The notes: generated from the sequence alone by a model not told the origin. Shown: positions 5,277 to 12,601, numbered from the stretch's first letter. The stretch is DNA of 12,652 bases from DATBED01 sp036276195 (GCA_036276195.1 DATBED010000044.1:1-12652); one strand, 5' to 3'. Numbers and translations: made by a program.

Positions 5277-5986
5277 GAGCCAGCGGTGGGACCGTTCAGC
5301 TCGTTTTGCAGCAACTGGGCTTGATGGTAATCGCTTTTCAAGAGGGCGCGACCTTTCGAGCCGGTTATGTGGTTATAGGCTTGTTGCAAGTTGCCAAGGT
5401 AGCTATTGAGCTGCGATTTCATTACGTCTTGTAGTGTTTGGTCGTAAGTGCCAGCGGTAGCAGCGTTCGTTAATTGTTGGTCGATACTGCCTTTAACACC
5501 GAGGTTCAAAGTCTTGGCGGTAACCTTGAAATTGTTAGAGCTAAAGTAGGTCATAATTTGCGACTGGGCAGAATTGACACTTAACTGGACGGTGGCCATC
5601 AGGTTTTGGTCGGCGCCAGCCAGGTTTTGCTGTTGGTTGGCATTGGTCGCAATATGGATCAGCTCTTGCTGGTCTTGGGCTACTGTGACCATGGAATCCA
5701 GCTTTGGATGGCCAGCCAGCAGGTTTTTAAAAACAGCGACAATTATGATTAATACCAGCAAACCGATAACGAAGATTCCAGCCCGTTTAATAGTGGAGGT
5801 GGATCCGGATAACAGGGGCGCGAGCGGCTTTTTGGGCGCCGCCGGCGGATTAACGATGAAGTCGTAGTTCGGATGCGGCGGTTGCTCGGCACCGGGCTGA
5901 TTCGGCAGAGGCGGCGGGTAACTTTGGCCCGGCTGTTGAACCGGTGGCTGCACTGGCGGATAAGACGACTGATCTTGCGGAGGCAT
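5273..5986 (-). CDS. Pro/Gln-rich single-pass membrane protein, unknown function
   Basis: I do not recognise a family. The 237-residue protein (from ATG 5986) has three parts. Residues 1-60 are rich in Pro, Gln and Tyr with repeated YPP/QPP units and few charges until KK at 52-53. A basic TIKR (65-68) is followed by one hydrophobic helix at about 69-86. Residues 87-237 are a soluble, Gln/Asn/Ala-rich, probably helical domain without cysteine or tryptophan. By the positive-inside rule the N-terminus should be cytoplasmic and the C-terminal domain outside. There is no cleavable signal peptide at the start. ATG codons at 6004, 5992 and 5986 are all possible; 5986 is preferred because a TATAAT box ends 6 nt before it. 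It is divergent from the MFS gene and convergent with the YjbR-like gene. Similar Pro-rich tail plus one-TM proteins occur in Patescibacteria, but no function can be assigned. Confidence 0.75.
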   Translation of the reverse strand: MPPQDQSSYPPVQPPVQQPGQSYPPPLPNQPGAEQPPHPNYDFIVNPPAAPKKPLAPLLSGSTSTIKRAGIFVIGLLVLIIIVAVFKNLLAGHPKLDSMVTVAQDQQELIHIATNANQQQNLAGADQNLMATVQLSVNSAQSQIMTYFSSNNFKVTAKTLNLGVKGSIDQQLTNAATAGTYDQTLQDVMKSQLNSYLGNLQQAYNHITGSKGRALLKSDYHQAQLLQNELNGPTAGS

Positions 5987-5992
5987 GGCCAT

Positions 5993-5998
5993 ATTATA
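5993..5998 (-). promoter_or_regulatory. -10 box of the membrane protein gene, leaderless geometry
   Basis: A perfect minus-strand TATAAT ends 6 nt before ATG 5986, so the expected transcript start falls on the A of that ATG. No ribosome-binding site or clear -35 is visible. Confidence 0.6.
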
Positions 5999-6026
5999 AA
6001 CCATAAGCAGGAAGCTTGACGCCGTC

Positions 6027-6035
6027 TGGTATGCT
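6027..6035 (+). promoter_or_regulatory. Extended -10 promoter of the MFS gene, leaderless geometry
   Basis: TGGTATGCT (TGn plus TATGCT) ends 6 nt before ATG 6042, putting the expected transcript start on the start codon. An extended -10 can act without a good -35, and none is seen at 16-18 nt. It is back to back with the minus-strand -10 at 5993-5998. Confidence 0.55.
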
Positions 6036-6041
6036 TTAATT

Positions 6042-7529
6042 ATGACCAAGCAGCAGCGGCTGGTGCTTACGGTGGCAATCCTGGGCTCATTTGTGGCCTT
6101 CTTAGATAGCGCAATTGTTAATGTGGCTCTGCCGGCGATCCAGCGCGACTTGGGCGGCGGCCTGGCCGCCCAGCAGTGGATTGTCGACGCTTACCTCTTA
6201 ACTTTGGGCTCCTTGATTTTAATTGCCGGCTCGTTGAGCGACCTGTTAGGCCGTAAACGAATCTTGACTCTGGGGCTTTTAGGTTTTGGTGTGGCCTCGC
6301 TACTGTGCGCCGTGGCGCCAAATAGCACCTCATTAATTATTTTTCGGGCACTGCAAGGAATTGCCGGCGCCCTCTTGGTGCCGAGCTCGCTAGCCATGAT
6401 CATTTCAGCCTTTTCGGGGCCTGCGCAGGGCAAGGCCATTGGCAGCTGGACGGCCTGGACCGGTATTTCGTTCATTCTGGGCCCCTTGGTCGGCGGTATT
6501 TTAGTCGACAGTGCCTCGTGGCGCTGGATCTTCGCTATTAACCTATTGCCAATTGCGGTTACGCTGTTCCTAATGAGGAATATTGAAGTCGTTAAAGACG
6601 AGGGCCACAAGACGCCAGTAGATTACTTCGGCTCGCTGCTATGCGCGGTTGGCCTGGCCGGCCCGGTCTTTGCCTTAATTGAACAACCGCACTATGGCTG
6701 GGGCAGCCCGCTGATTTACTTACCGCTGGTGCTGGGCTTTGCGCTGTTAGCCGGCTTCTTAATGTATGAAAGGAGAGCTGAACACCCAATGCTGCCGCTA
6801 AGTTTGTTTAAAAATCACAACTTTAGCGTTGGCAACATCGCTACGCTGTCAATTTACGCCGGCTTGAGCGCTTCTACCTTCATCTTAATAGTCTTTTTGC
6901 AGCAGGTAGCGGGCTACTCGGCGTTAGCGGCTGGCTTTGCCGGCGTCCCTATCACGCTCATAATGTTCGTGCTATCACCGCGAATGGGTGCCCTGGCCGG
7001 TAAATATGGCCCGCGCCTATTTATGGGGATCGGTCCGATTATTGGCGCCATCGGCTTCGCTCTAATGTTGCGCGTCACCGCCGACACCAACTATTGGACC
7101 CAGGTTTTCCCGGGAATTGTCGTTTTCGGGATCGGCTTATCCATAACCGTGGCGCCATTAACGGCCGCTATTTTAGGTGACGTTCCCAAAAACCAGGCCG
7201 GCATCGCCTCGGCTGTCAACAACGCAGTGGCCCGCATTGCCGGATTGCTGGCCGTAGCCGCCGTCGGAGCCGTCATCGCCGCCCAATTCAGTCACACCGT
7301 CGACCAAAAAATGGCCAACTCCAATGTTTCTTCAAGCTCCGTCAATACGGCTAAGCAGGTCAGCTTGGAGACCACTCCGCCGGCGCCCTATCAGCACAAT
7401 CAAGCCTTTAAAAACGTGTTGACCAATGCCTCCGTTTCGGCCTTCCACGCGGGCTTGATTACGGTTGTAGGCCTTCTCGGTGCCGGTGGCGTCATATCGC
7501 TCATCGGCATCCGCAACCCCACCAAGTAG
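6042..7529 (+). CDS. DHA2 (EmrB/QacA-type) MFS drug exporter, 14 TM
   Basis: Proton-coupled major facilitator of the drug:H+ antiporter-2 family, in the cytoplasmic membrane, exporting lipophilic or cationic compounds. At 495 residues it fits the 14-helix type. Motif D1 LDSAIVNVALP is at 21-31, with the membrane-embedded D22. Motif A GSLSDLLGRKR is at 63-73 between TM2 and TM3, and antiporter motif C GISFILGPLVGG is at 141-152 in TM5. A long polar loop near the end (roughly 422-465, Ser/Asn/Gln-rich) is the usual external loop between TM13 and TM14. It is the first gene of a two-gene unit with the glycosyltransferase (9-nt gap). Substrate is unknown; no regulator is adjacent other than the divergent membrane protein gene, which does not look like one. 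Confidence 0.93.
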   Translation: MTKQQRLVLTVAILGSFVAFLDSAIVNVALPAIQRDLGGGLAAQQWIVDAYLLTLGSLILIAGSLSDLLGRKRILTLGLLGFGVASLLCAVAPNSTSLIIFRALQGIAGALLVPSSLAMIISAFSGPAQGKAIGSWTAWTGISFILGPLVGGILVDSASWRWIFAINLLPIAVTLFLMRNIEVVKDEGHKTPVDYFGSLLCAVGLAGPVFALIEQPHYGWGSPLIYLPLVLGFALLAGFLMYERRAEHPMLPLSLFKNHNFSVGNIATLSIYAGLSASTFILIVFLQQVAGYSALAAGFAGVPITLIMFVLSPRMGALAGKYGPRLFMGIGPIIGAIGFALMLRVTADTNYWTQVFPGIVVFGIGLSITVAPLTAAILGDVPKNQAGIASAVNNAVARIAGLLAVAAVGAVIAAQFSHTVDQKMANSNVSSSSVNTAKQVSLETTPPAPYQHNQAFKNVLTNASVSAFHAGLITVVGLLGAGGVISLIGIRNPTK

Positions 7530-7538
7530 GCTCCGGAA

Positions 7539-8213
7539 ATGAAGAAATTATTGATGACAGCTGGCGGGCCGAATATGGAACGGTTACTTCGACATTCTGT
7601 GCCAACATTTCGCCGTTTTGCAGAGACACATGACTATGATTTAGTGGTGGAGCGGGATATAAATGATGCGCCGGATCGCAAAGACCCTTTATTTCGGGCG
7701 GCTCAATGGGCTAAAGTCGGCCTGTTCGAAAAATATCTGCCGCTTTACGATCTCGTCGTTTGGATGGATGCGGATGTCATGATTACGAAATTTGATAAAG
7801 ACATTGCCGACGATTTCAATCAGGATTGTTTTCAGGCTTTTGTTCTGGAGCAGTTTCCTACTCGTTTCAATCCCAACTCAGGAGTTTGGGCTATGCGGCA
7901 AGGCGGTGAGAGCCTGGCTTTTCTCAAGGCAGTCAGGAGCATTGGCCAGATTGACCATATCTGGACTGACCAGGCAGCAATTTGTATAGCTTTGGGCCGG
8001 GAAGTATACAAAAACCCTGACATAAGTGATCCGGCCGGACATGTTAAGCTAGTCAATCCGTCGGAATATTTAAAGAGAACGTCCTGGCTAGCGCCGGAGT
8101 GGAACCCCTTAGGACTGGCAGCTAAATGGCCCTCTAGGCTCCAGCACTTCGCCGGCTTGTCTAATGAAGAGCGAATTCTTAAAATGAAAGCCCTAAGCCA
8201 GAAATCTTCGTAA
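7539..8213 (+). CDS. GT34-like (GMA12/MNN10) glycosyltransferase
   Basis: Predicted GT-A-fold glycosyltransferase transferring a sugar from a nucleotide sugar, 224 residues, with no signal peptide or membrane segment. The pattern of the GMA12/MNN10 family is present in order: FRAAQWAKVGLFEKYLPLYD (52-71), VVWMDADVMI with the metal-binding DAD at 77-79, NPNSGVWAMR (111-120, acceptor/donor loop), WTDQAA (142-147) and HFAG (203-206, the conserved C-terminal His-Phe-Ala-Gly). GT34 is best known from fungal and plant Golgi enzymes, so a short bacterial version is notable. It follows the MFS gene by 9 nt with a weak GGA upstream and is probably co-transcribed. Donor and acceptor cannot be predicted; cell-surface glycan work is a guess. 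The 106-nt gap after it holds the dnaG promoter. Confidence 0.78.
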   Translation: MKKLLMTAGGPNMERLLRHSVPTFRRFAETHDYDLVVERDINDAPDRKDPLFRAAQWAKVGLFEKYLPLYDLVVWMDADVMITKFDKDIADDFNQDCFQAFVLEQFPTRFNPNSGVWAMRQGGESLAFLKAVRSIGQIDHIWTDQAAICIALGREVYKNPDISDPAGHVKLVNPSEYLKRTSWLAPEWNPLGLAAKWPSRLQHFAGLSNEERILKMKALSQKSS

Positions 8214-8284
8214 TAGTCTAAAGACCTAAGATTCGATATGTGTTGGCGGAAGGACAAATTATCTGCTGACATAAGGGCTTAAGC

Positions 8285-8313
8285 TTGCCGGTGGGCGCGG
8301 GCTAGGGGATACT
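8285..8313 (+). promoter_or_regulatory. dnaG promoter, leaderless geometry
   Basis: TTGCCG (8285-8290, 4/6 to consensus) and GATACT (8308-8313, 4/6) are separated by exactly 17 nt. The -10 ends 6 nt before ATG 8320, so transcription is expected to start on the start codon. No Shine-Dalgarno sequence is present. It would drive the whole dnaG-rpoD-kinase-hydrolase run. Confidence 0.6.
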
Positions 8314-8319
8314 TGAGTT

Positions 8320-10083
8320 ATGGACGCAGTTGAAGAGGTTAAGCAGCGGTTGAGCATTGAGGATGTGATCAGCGAATACGTGCCGCTCAAGCGGGCTGGC
8401 CGCAATTGGAAAGGTCTTAGTCCGTTCACTAGCGAGAAGACGGCGAGCTTCGTGGTTAGCCCTGAAAAACAGATCTGGCATGACTTCTCTTCTGGCAAGG
8501 GTGGCAACATGTTCAGCTTTGTTATGGAGGTGGAAGGACTGGATTTTAAAGGCGCGCTGGAGCTGCTGGCCCGCAAGGCCGGCATTGATATTGAGCAATA
8601 CCGTTCGGCACCGCGGAGCGGCGGCCCCAACAAGGAGCGGTTGTATGAATTGCTGGAAGCGGCCGCTCGGTTTTACCAGGTGCAATTTTCGCAGAATAAG
8701 GTAGCGCTGGATTACGTACTGAAACAACGCGGCTTTAGCAAAGACACGGCGCTGGAGTGGCGGCTGGGTTATTCGCCCAACACCGGCTCGGCGCTGGTTA
8801 ATTTTGCTAAAAGCAAGGGTTTTACAGAGGCGGAGGTTAAGCAGGCCGGGCTTAGTTCGCAGAGCTACCGTGGTAGCACGCAGGACATGTTCCGCGGCCG
8901 GCTGATGGTGCCGCTGCAGGATCCGCAAGGGCGGGTGATCGGCTTCACGGCTCGTCAGTTAGATGAAGATCCGGGGGCGCCCAAGTACATCAACACGCCG
9001 CAAACTGTTTTGTACGATAAATCCCGGCATATTTACGGGTTGCACTTGGCCAAAGAAGCGATCCGTAAGGGCAAGTTTGCGGTTTTGGTGGAGGGTAATC
9101 TGGATGTTATTGCCAGCCACCAGGCCGGTGTGCGCCAGGTCGTGGCGACGGCCGGCACGGCTCTAACAGAATCACAACTCAAGGCGCTGAGTCGTTTTAC
9201 CGGCGACATTCGTTTGAGCTTCGATGCCGACCACGCCGGCGTGGCGGCCACCGAGCGGGCCATTCCCATAGCTTCAAGAGTCAAAGTTTCATTGAGCATA
9301 ATCGATATTCCGAGCGGCAAAGACCCTGACGAGCTGATTAAGCAAGACCCTAAATTATGGCAAAAGGCGATAGAGGATCATGAGTATGCCTTAGATTGGC
9401 TGATGAAGCGCTATTCCAACTTACTAGATATAACCAGCGCCCAAGGGAAGCGTGAGTTCAGCGACGTGTTGCTGCCAGTGGTGCGTGGCTTATCCGACGA
9501 GGTCGAGCGTGACCACTACCTGAACCAGATTGCCGCCAGAATCGACGTTGGTCGTGAGGCGCTAGAGCAAAAGCTCCAAAAAACCAGCGGGCCGGCCGTT
9601 CCAACCAGACGCCGGGTGAAAATCGAGCCGAAACAAATTGATAAAGTTGCGGTCGAGAATCAGAAACTGCAAGATAACTTCTTAAGCCTAATGTTAATGC
9701 GCAAAACCCTGCGGGCTGAGTTCTTGAGTCTCATTACAACCGAAATGCTTTATACCGAAGCAGGCAAAGAACTACTAAAGCTGCTCCAAACCCACCCTGA
9801 TTTTGACGGAAAAGACACAAAATCCGTGCAAAACCTAGGCGATTATGTTAAAATACAAGCATTACTCTATGAGGAACTCTACCAGGGCCTCGAGCTCAAC
9901 GAGCTTCATTACGAAGCCGCTCGATTGCAGGCACGACTAGTAGAAAATTTTGTAAAAACTGAAAAAGAAAAGCTGGCCCAGGCTATGGAAGTCGCCGACG
10001 ACGGTACGATTCGGCAATTGCTGGAGCGGGCTAAGCAATTCGATATCTTACTAAGTAAAGTGAAAGGAGCGGCTAATGCCTAA
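8320..10083 (+). CDS. dnaG: DNA primase DnaG with degenerate zinc ribbon
   Basis: Synthesises RNA primers at the replication fork and works with the replicative helicase; 587 residues, similar to the 581 of E. coli. The N-terminal zinc-binding domain keeps its framework (GLSPFTSEKTASF; KQIWHDFSSGKGGNMFSFV), but all four ligand positions are changed: S34 for Cys, T37 for His, D55 for Cys and S58 for Cys. The catalytic TOPRIM core is intact: EGNLDVI with E258, ATAGTALT, and SFDADHAG with D302 and D304. The C-terminal part (about 430-587) is helical and divergent, in the place of the helicase-interaction domain. The ATG at 8320 begins the standard DnaG N-terminus and sits 6 nt after a -10 box. 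The 3' end overlaps rpoD by 8 nt, the classic dnaG-rpoD arrangement coupling replication and transcription initiation. Confidence 0.96.
   Translation: MDAVEEVKQRLSIEDVISEYVPLKRAGRNWKGLSPFTSEKTASFVVSPEKQIWHDFSSGKGGNMFSFVMEVEGLDFKGALELLARKAGIDIEQYRSAPRSGGPNKERLYELLEAAARFYQVQFSQNKVALDYVLKQRGFSKDTALEWRLGYSPNTGSALVNFAKSKGFTEAEVKQAGLSSQSYRGSTQDMFRGRLMVPLQDPQGRVIGFTARQLDEDPGAPKYINTPQTVLYDKSRHIYGLHLAKEAIRKGKFAVLVEGNLDVIASHQAGVRQVVATAGTALTESQLKALSRFTGDIRLSFDADHAGVAATERAIPIASRVKVSLSIIDIPSGKDPDELIKQDPKLWQKAIEDHEYALDWLMKRYSNLLDITSAQGKREFSDVLLPVVRGLSDEVERDHYLNQIAARIDVGREALEQKLQKTSGPAVPTRRRVKIEPKQIDKVAVENQKLQDNFLSLMLMRKTLRAEFLSLITTEMLYTEAGKELLKLLQTHPDFDGKDTKSVQNLGDYVKIQALLYEELYQGLELNELHYEAARLQARLVENFVKTEKEKLAQAMEVADDGTIRQLLERAKQFDILLSKVKGAANA
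10063..10069 (+). promoter_or_regulatory. Shine-Dalgarno site for rpoD
   Basis: AAAGGAG lies 6 nt before the rpoD ATG at 10076, inside the last codons of dnaG. It fixes the rpoD start and allows internal initiation on the dnaG transcript. Confidence 0.75.
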
Positions 10084-11206
10084 GAAACCCGCCAAAGCCG
10101 ATAAGCCCGAAGAGCTGACGCCCGAGCAAAGCAAAGAACAGCTGGTCGAGCAGGCTAAAAAAGACAAACAGATTAATCAGCGCGATATTTTCGCGCTAAT
10201 TCCCGAAACGCCAGAAAACGCCGAGCTTTTGGATTCGCTCTACACCGAATTGGCTGATTTGAATATTGAGATTACCAGCACTGACCCCGACGCGGCTACT
10301 TTTACCGATGAGTGGGCCGCCGAGGAAGAGCCGGAAGAGGAAGACACCACAGTCGCCGTTTACCTAGATGACGACGTGGCCGATGACTCGGTTCGCTTGT
10401 ACCTGCGTGAAATCGGTAAGATTCCGCTGCTCTCGGCTGAAGAAGAACTGGCGCTGGCTCAGCGCGTAGTCGCCGGCGACAAAAAGGCCAAAGACCAGAT
10501 GGCCGAAGCCAATATGCGCCTGGTGGTCTCTATAGCCAAGCGCTACGTTGGCCGTGGCCTTGACCTGTTAGACCTGATTCAAGAAGGTAACACCGGCCTG
10601 TTGCGCGCCGTTGAAAAATTCGACCCCGACAAGGGCTTCAAGTTTTCGACTTATGCCACTTGGTGGATCCGCCAGGCCATCACCCGTGCCATTGCCGACC
10701 AAGCCCGCACGATTCGTATTCCGGTGCACATGGTTGAAACCATCAATAAGTTGCTACGCACCCAGCGCCGCTTAACCCAGGAACTCAACCGCGAACCGAC
10801 CAACGACGAAATCGCCAAAGAGATGGAAATCGACGTCGACAAGGTCGAGCACATCATGAAAATTAAGCAGGATATTTCGTCTTTAGACGCTTCGATTCGC
10901 GACGACGAAGAGGATTCGGTGCTAGCTGACTTTATCGAAGACGAAGACACAGCATCGCCAGAAGAGTCAGCCACCGGCCAGCTACTAAAAGAGCAGGTTA
11001 AAGACATGCTGTCAGCGCTAACCGAGCGCGAACAAAAAATCCTTAAACTACGTTTCGGCCTGGAAGATGGCAAGTCGCATACTTTGGAAGAAGTCGGCCA
11101 AGAATTCAGCGTCACCCGCGAGCGCATTCGCCAGATAGAAGCCAAGGCGCTGGCCAAGCTGCGCAAACACCGCGACGCCAAAAAACTGCACGACTACATC
11201 AAGTAA
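10076..11206 (+). CDS. rpoD: Primary sigma factor RpoD (sigma-70/SigA)
   Basis: Housekeeping sigma subunit directing RNA polymerase to -35/-10 promoters; 376 residues, close in size to SigA of Gram-positive bacteria. A Lys-rich start is followed by a region 1.1-like segment (about 33-71) and an acidic linker (about 78-103). Region 1.2 starts at DDSVRLYLREIGKIPLL, and region 2 contains NMRLVVSIAKRYVGRGLDLL and the -10 recognition helix YATWWIRQAITRAI (W196, W197). Region 3 is LTQELNREPTNDEIAKEM onward, and region 4.2 is HTLEEVGQEFSVTRERIRQI (335-354) for -35 recognition. A complete region 4.2 and 2.4 agree with the TTGACA/TATAAT-like boxes seen in this window. It overlaps dnaG by 8 nt and its TAA shares one base with the next ATG (TAATG). 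Confidence 0.98.
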   Translation: MPKKPAKADKPEELTPEQSKEQLVEQAKKDKQINQRDIFALIPETPENAELLDSLYTELADLNIEITSTDPDAATFTDEWAAEEEPEEEDTTVAVYLDDDVADDSVRLYLREIGKIPLLSAEEELALAQRVVAGDKKAKDQMAEANMRLVVSIAKRYVGRGLDLLDLIQEGNTGLLRAVEKFDPDKGFKFSTYATWWIRQAITRAIADQARTIRIPVHMVETINKLLRTQRRLTQELNREPTNDEIAKEMEIDVDKVEHIMKIKQDISSLDASIRDDEEDSVLADFIEDEDTASPEESATGQLLKEQVKDMLSALTEREQKILKLRFGLEDGKSHTLEEVGQEFSVTRERIRQIEAKALAKLRKHRDAKKLHDYIK

Positions 11207-11802
11207 TGGGCCCTAAGCTTAAGATAATCGGTTTGGCCGGTACTAATGGCAGCGGCAAAGATACCGTGGGAAATCTATTAGCTAGCAAGTACAATTACTT
11301 GTTTGTGTCCGTGACCGAGATTTTACGGGCCGAGCTGGCCCGTCGTGGCCTGGAGATTAACAGAGAGAATTTGCGATCTTTAAGCGCCGAGTGGCGGCGT
11401 GCGACCGGCCAGCTGGGCGTGCTGGTAGACAAAGCCGTGGCCGAGTTCGAGAAGGAACCGAGCAAGTTCGCTGGCGTAGCCATGGCCAGCCTTCGAAATC
11501 CGGGCGAAGCCGATCGCGTGCACGAGCTAGGCGGTAGCGTAATCTGGGTTGATGCCGACCCTAAGTTACGCTACGACCGCATTCAGGCCAACGCCGAGCT
11601 GCGCCACCGGGCCGACGAAGACCAAAAAACCTTCGAACAATTTCTGGCCGAAGAAGCCGCCGAAATGAACCCGGCACCGGGCACCGATGCCGCCGTACTG
11701 AACATGTCGGCTGTCAAAAAGCGCTGCGACGTCTTCATCACCAACGACGGCACCGACCTCAACCAACTCCAATCCGACTTGGCTAATGCTCTCGGCCTAT
11801 GA
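11206..11802 (+). CDS. P-loop kinase related to CoaE / nucleoside monophosphate kinases
   Basis: Predicted small-molecule kinase of 198 residues. The N-terminus has a clear Walker A loop, GTNGSGKDT (12-20), as in dephospho-CoA kinases and NMP kinases. A segment IWVDADPKLRYDRIQAN fits the second half of the nucleotide-binding core, and the basic stretch ELRHRADEDQ could be a lid. The C-terminal CDVFITNDGTDLNQLQSDL resembles the CoaE-type final strand and helix. The substrate is not evident: GKD rather than GKS/GKT, and no close match to a single family, argue against naming it coaE outright. It starts on the last base of rpoD (TAATG) without a visible ribosome-binding site, so translation is probably coupled, and it overlaps the hydrolase by ATGA. 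Related AAA-type kinases sit behind rpoD in some Patescibacteria, as far as I recall. Confidence 0.75.
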   Translation: MGPKLKIIGLAGTNGSGKDTVGNLLASKYNYLFVSVTEILRAELARRGLEINRENLRSLSAEWRRATGQLGVLVDKAVAEFEKEPSKFAGVAMASLRNPGEADRVHELGGSVIWVDADPKLRYDRIQANAELRHRADEDQKTFEQFLAEEAAEMNPAPGTDAAVLNMSAVKKRCDVFITNDGTDLNQLQSDLANALGL

Positions 11803-12473
11803 ATTTAGAAAAGAAGACTCTTAGTATTGATGGCGAACAAATTGTTTGCGAATCTTCTTTGCACGCCAAAAACGCCGTCATCCTGCATGGGGGCGGTCCT
11901 TCAATGCTGGAACGCTATTATAGCCTCGCCGAGCAATTGATTAACAGGGGCGTAGGTGTTATCTTGTTCGGCTTTTCAGGCCACGGTGAGAGTTCCGGTA
12001 AGCTGGAGGACCAATCATTAGAACGGCGTGTATGGCAGGCCAGGGAAGTCATTCGTGAAATTGTTCCCCATGGCCCTCTTTACTTAATTGGGTTTAGTAT
12101 GGGAGCTCAGGCTGTTTGTGATCTCCTACCGGAACTCGCCGACCGTACCGAATCTGTTCTGCTGGCCTGCCCGGCTATATATGCGGACAGCGCCCACGGC
12201 TTACGCTTCGGCAACCCTCAATTTACTTCGATATTAAGGACGCCAGGAAGCTGGAAGATCAGCCGCGCTTACGAAAACCTGCGCCACTTTAGCGGCAAAG
12301 CTATCATCGCAATCGGCAGCGAAGACGAAGTCATCCCCAAGGGTATCATCAAGCTGCTTCAGGAAGCGGCCCAAAATCCGGTTTATCTGGAGTACCCTGG
12401 CGCAACCCACAAATTCGCCGACTGGCTGGGCGCGCACCCGCAAGAGCTCGCTGAACTTGTAAAGCTCTTGTAA
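11799..12473 (+). CDS. Alpha/beta-hydrolase fold protein
   Basis: Soluble serine hydrolase of 224 residues, probably an esterase, lipase-like or acyl-hydrolysing enzyme with no signal peptide. The fold is shown by HGGG (30-33, oxyanion loop), FGFSGHGES (57-65) and the nucleophile elbow GFSMG with S100. The acid is D176 in GSEDEVIP and the histidine H204 in GATHKF, giving a complete Ser-Asp-His triad in the usual order. The cap region between the elbow and the acid is short. The start overlaps the kinase stop as ATGA, so it is the last gene of the dnaG operon. An insertion-sequence end appears about 10 nt after its stop. Substrate unknown. Confidence 0.88.
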   Translation: MNLEKKTLSIDGEQIVCESSLHAKNAVILHGGGPSMLERYYSLAEQLINRGVGVILFGFSGHGESSGKLEDQSLERRVWQAREVIREIVPHGPLYLIGFSMGAQAVCDLLPELADRTESVLLACPAIYADSAHGLRFGNPQFTSILRTPGSWKISRAYENLRHFSGKAIIAIGSEDEVIPKGIIKLLQEAAQNPVYLEYPGATHKFADWLGAHPQELAELVKLL

Positions 12474-12529
12474 AAAATACCACTGTATTGTAAAGTAATT
12501 TAATAGAAAATCGCCCGCTGGTAGCCCTC

Positions 12530-12575
12530 AATCCGAACACTAGCCAATACAGAAAAAGGAAATGAATCCGAACAC
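12530..12575. repeat. Direct repeat AATCCGAACAC
   Basis: An exact 11-bp repeat occurs at 12530-12540 and 12565-12575, 35 bp apart, between the putative IS end and the transposase stop. It could be subterminal transposase-binding sequence or the scar of an insertion. Confidence 0.5.
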
Positions 12576-12601
12576 CCCGCGTTAGCGGGGCTTTTTGTTT
12601 T
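12575..12601 (+). terminator. Strong intrinsic terminator over the transposase 3' end
   Basis: CCCCGC, a GTTA loop and GCGGGG form a perfect 6-bp GC stem followed by C, TTTTT, G and TTTT on the plus strand. It would stop the dnaG-rpoD-kinase-hydrolase transcript before it runs antisense through the IS. The minus strand has no T tract after the hairpin, so it is one-directional. The transposase stop codon lies in the loop. Confidence 0.88.

Noticed and set aside
5987..6049. Longer starts for the membrane protein gene (ATG at 6049, 6004 or 5992).
   Set aside because: The 6049 start would overlap the MFS start, the -10 TATAAT would lie inside the coding region of the longer forms, and no ribosome-binding site supports them. 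5992 is not excluded.
8259..8928. Long minus-strand frames (124 and 208 codons) opposite the 5' part of dnaG.
   Set aside because: They mirror a strongly conserved dnaG coding region and show no domain pattern; antisense frames are common in GC-rich codon use.
10651..11181. A 176-codon frame antisense to rpoD, rich in Ser and Arg.
   Set aside because: Composition is that expected from the complement of Glu/Asp/Ala-rich sigma-factor codons; no start signal.
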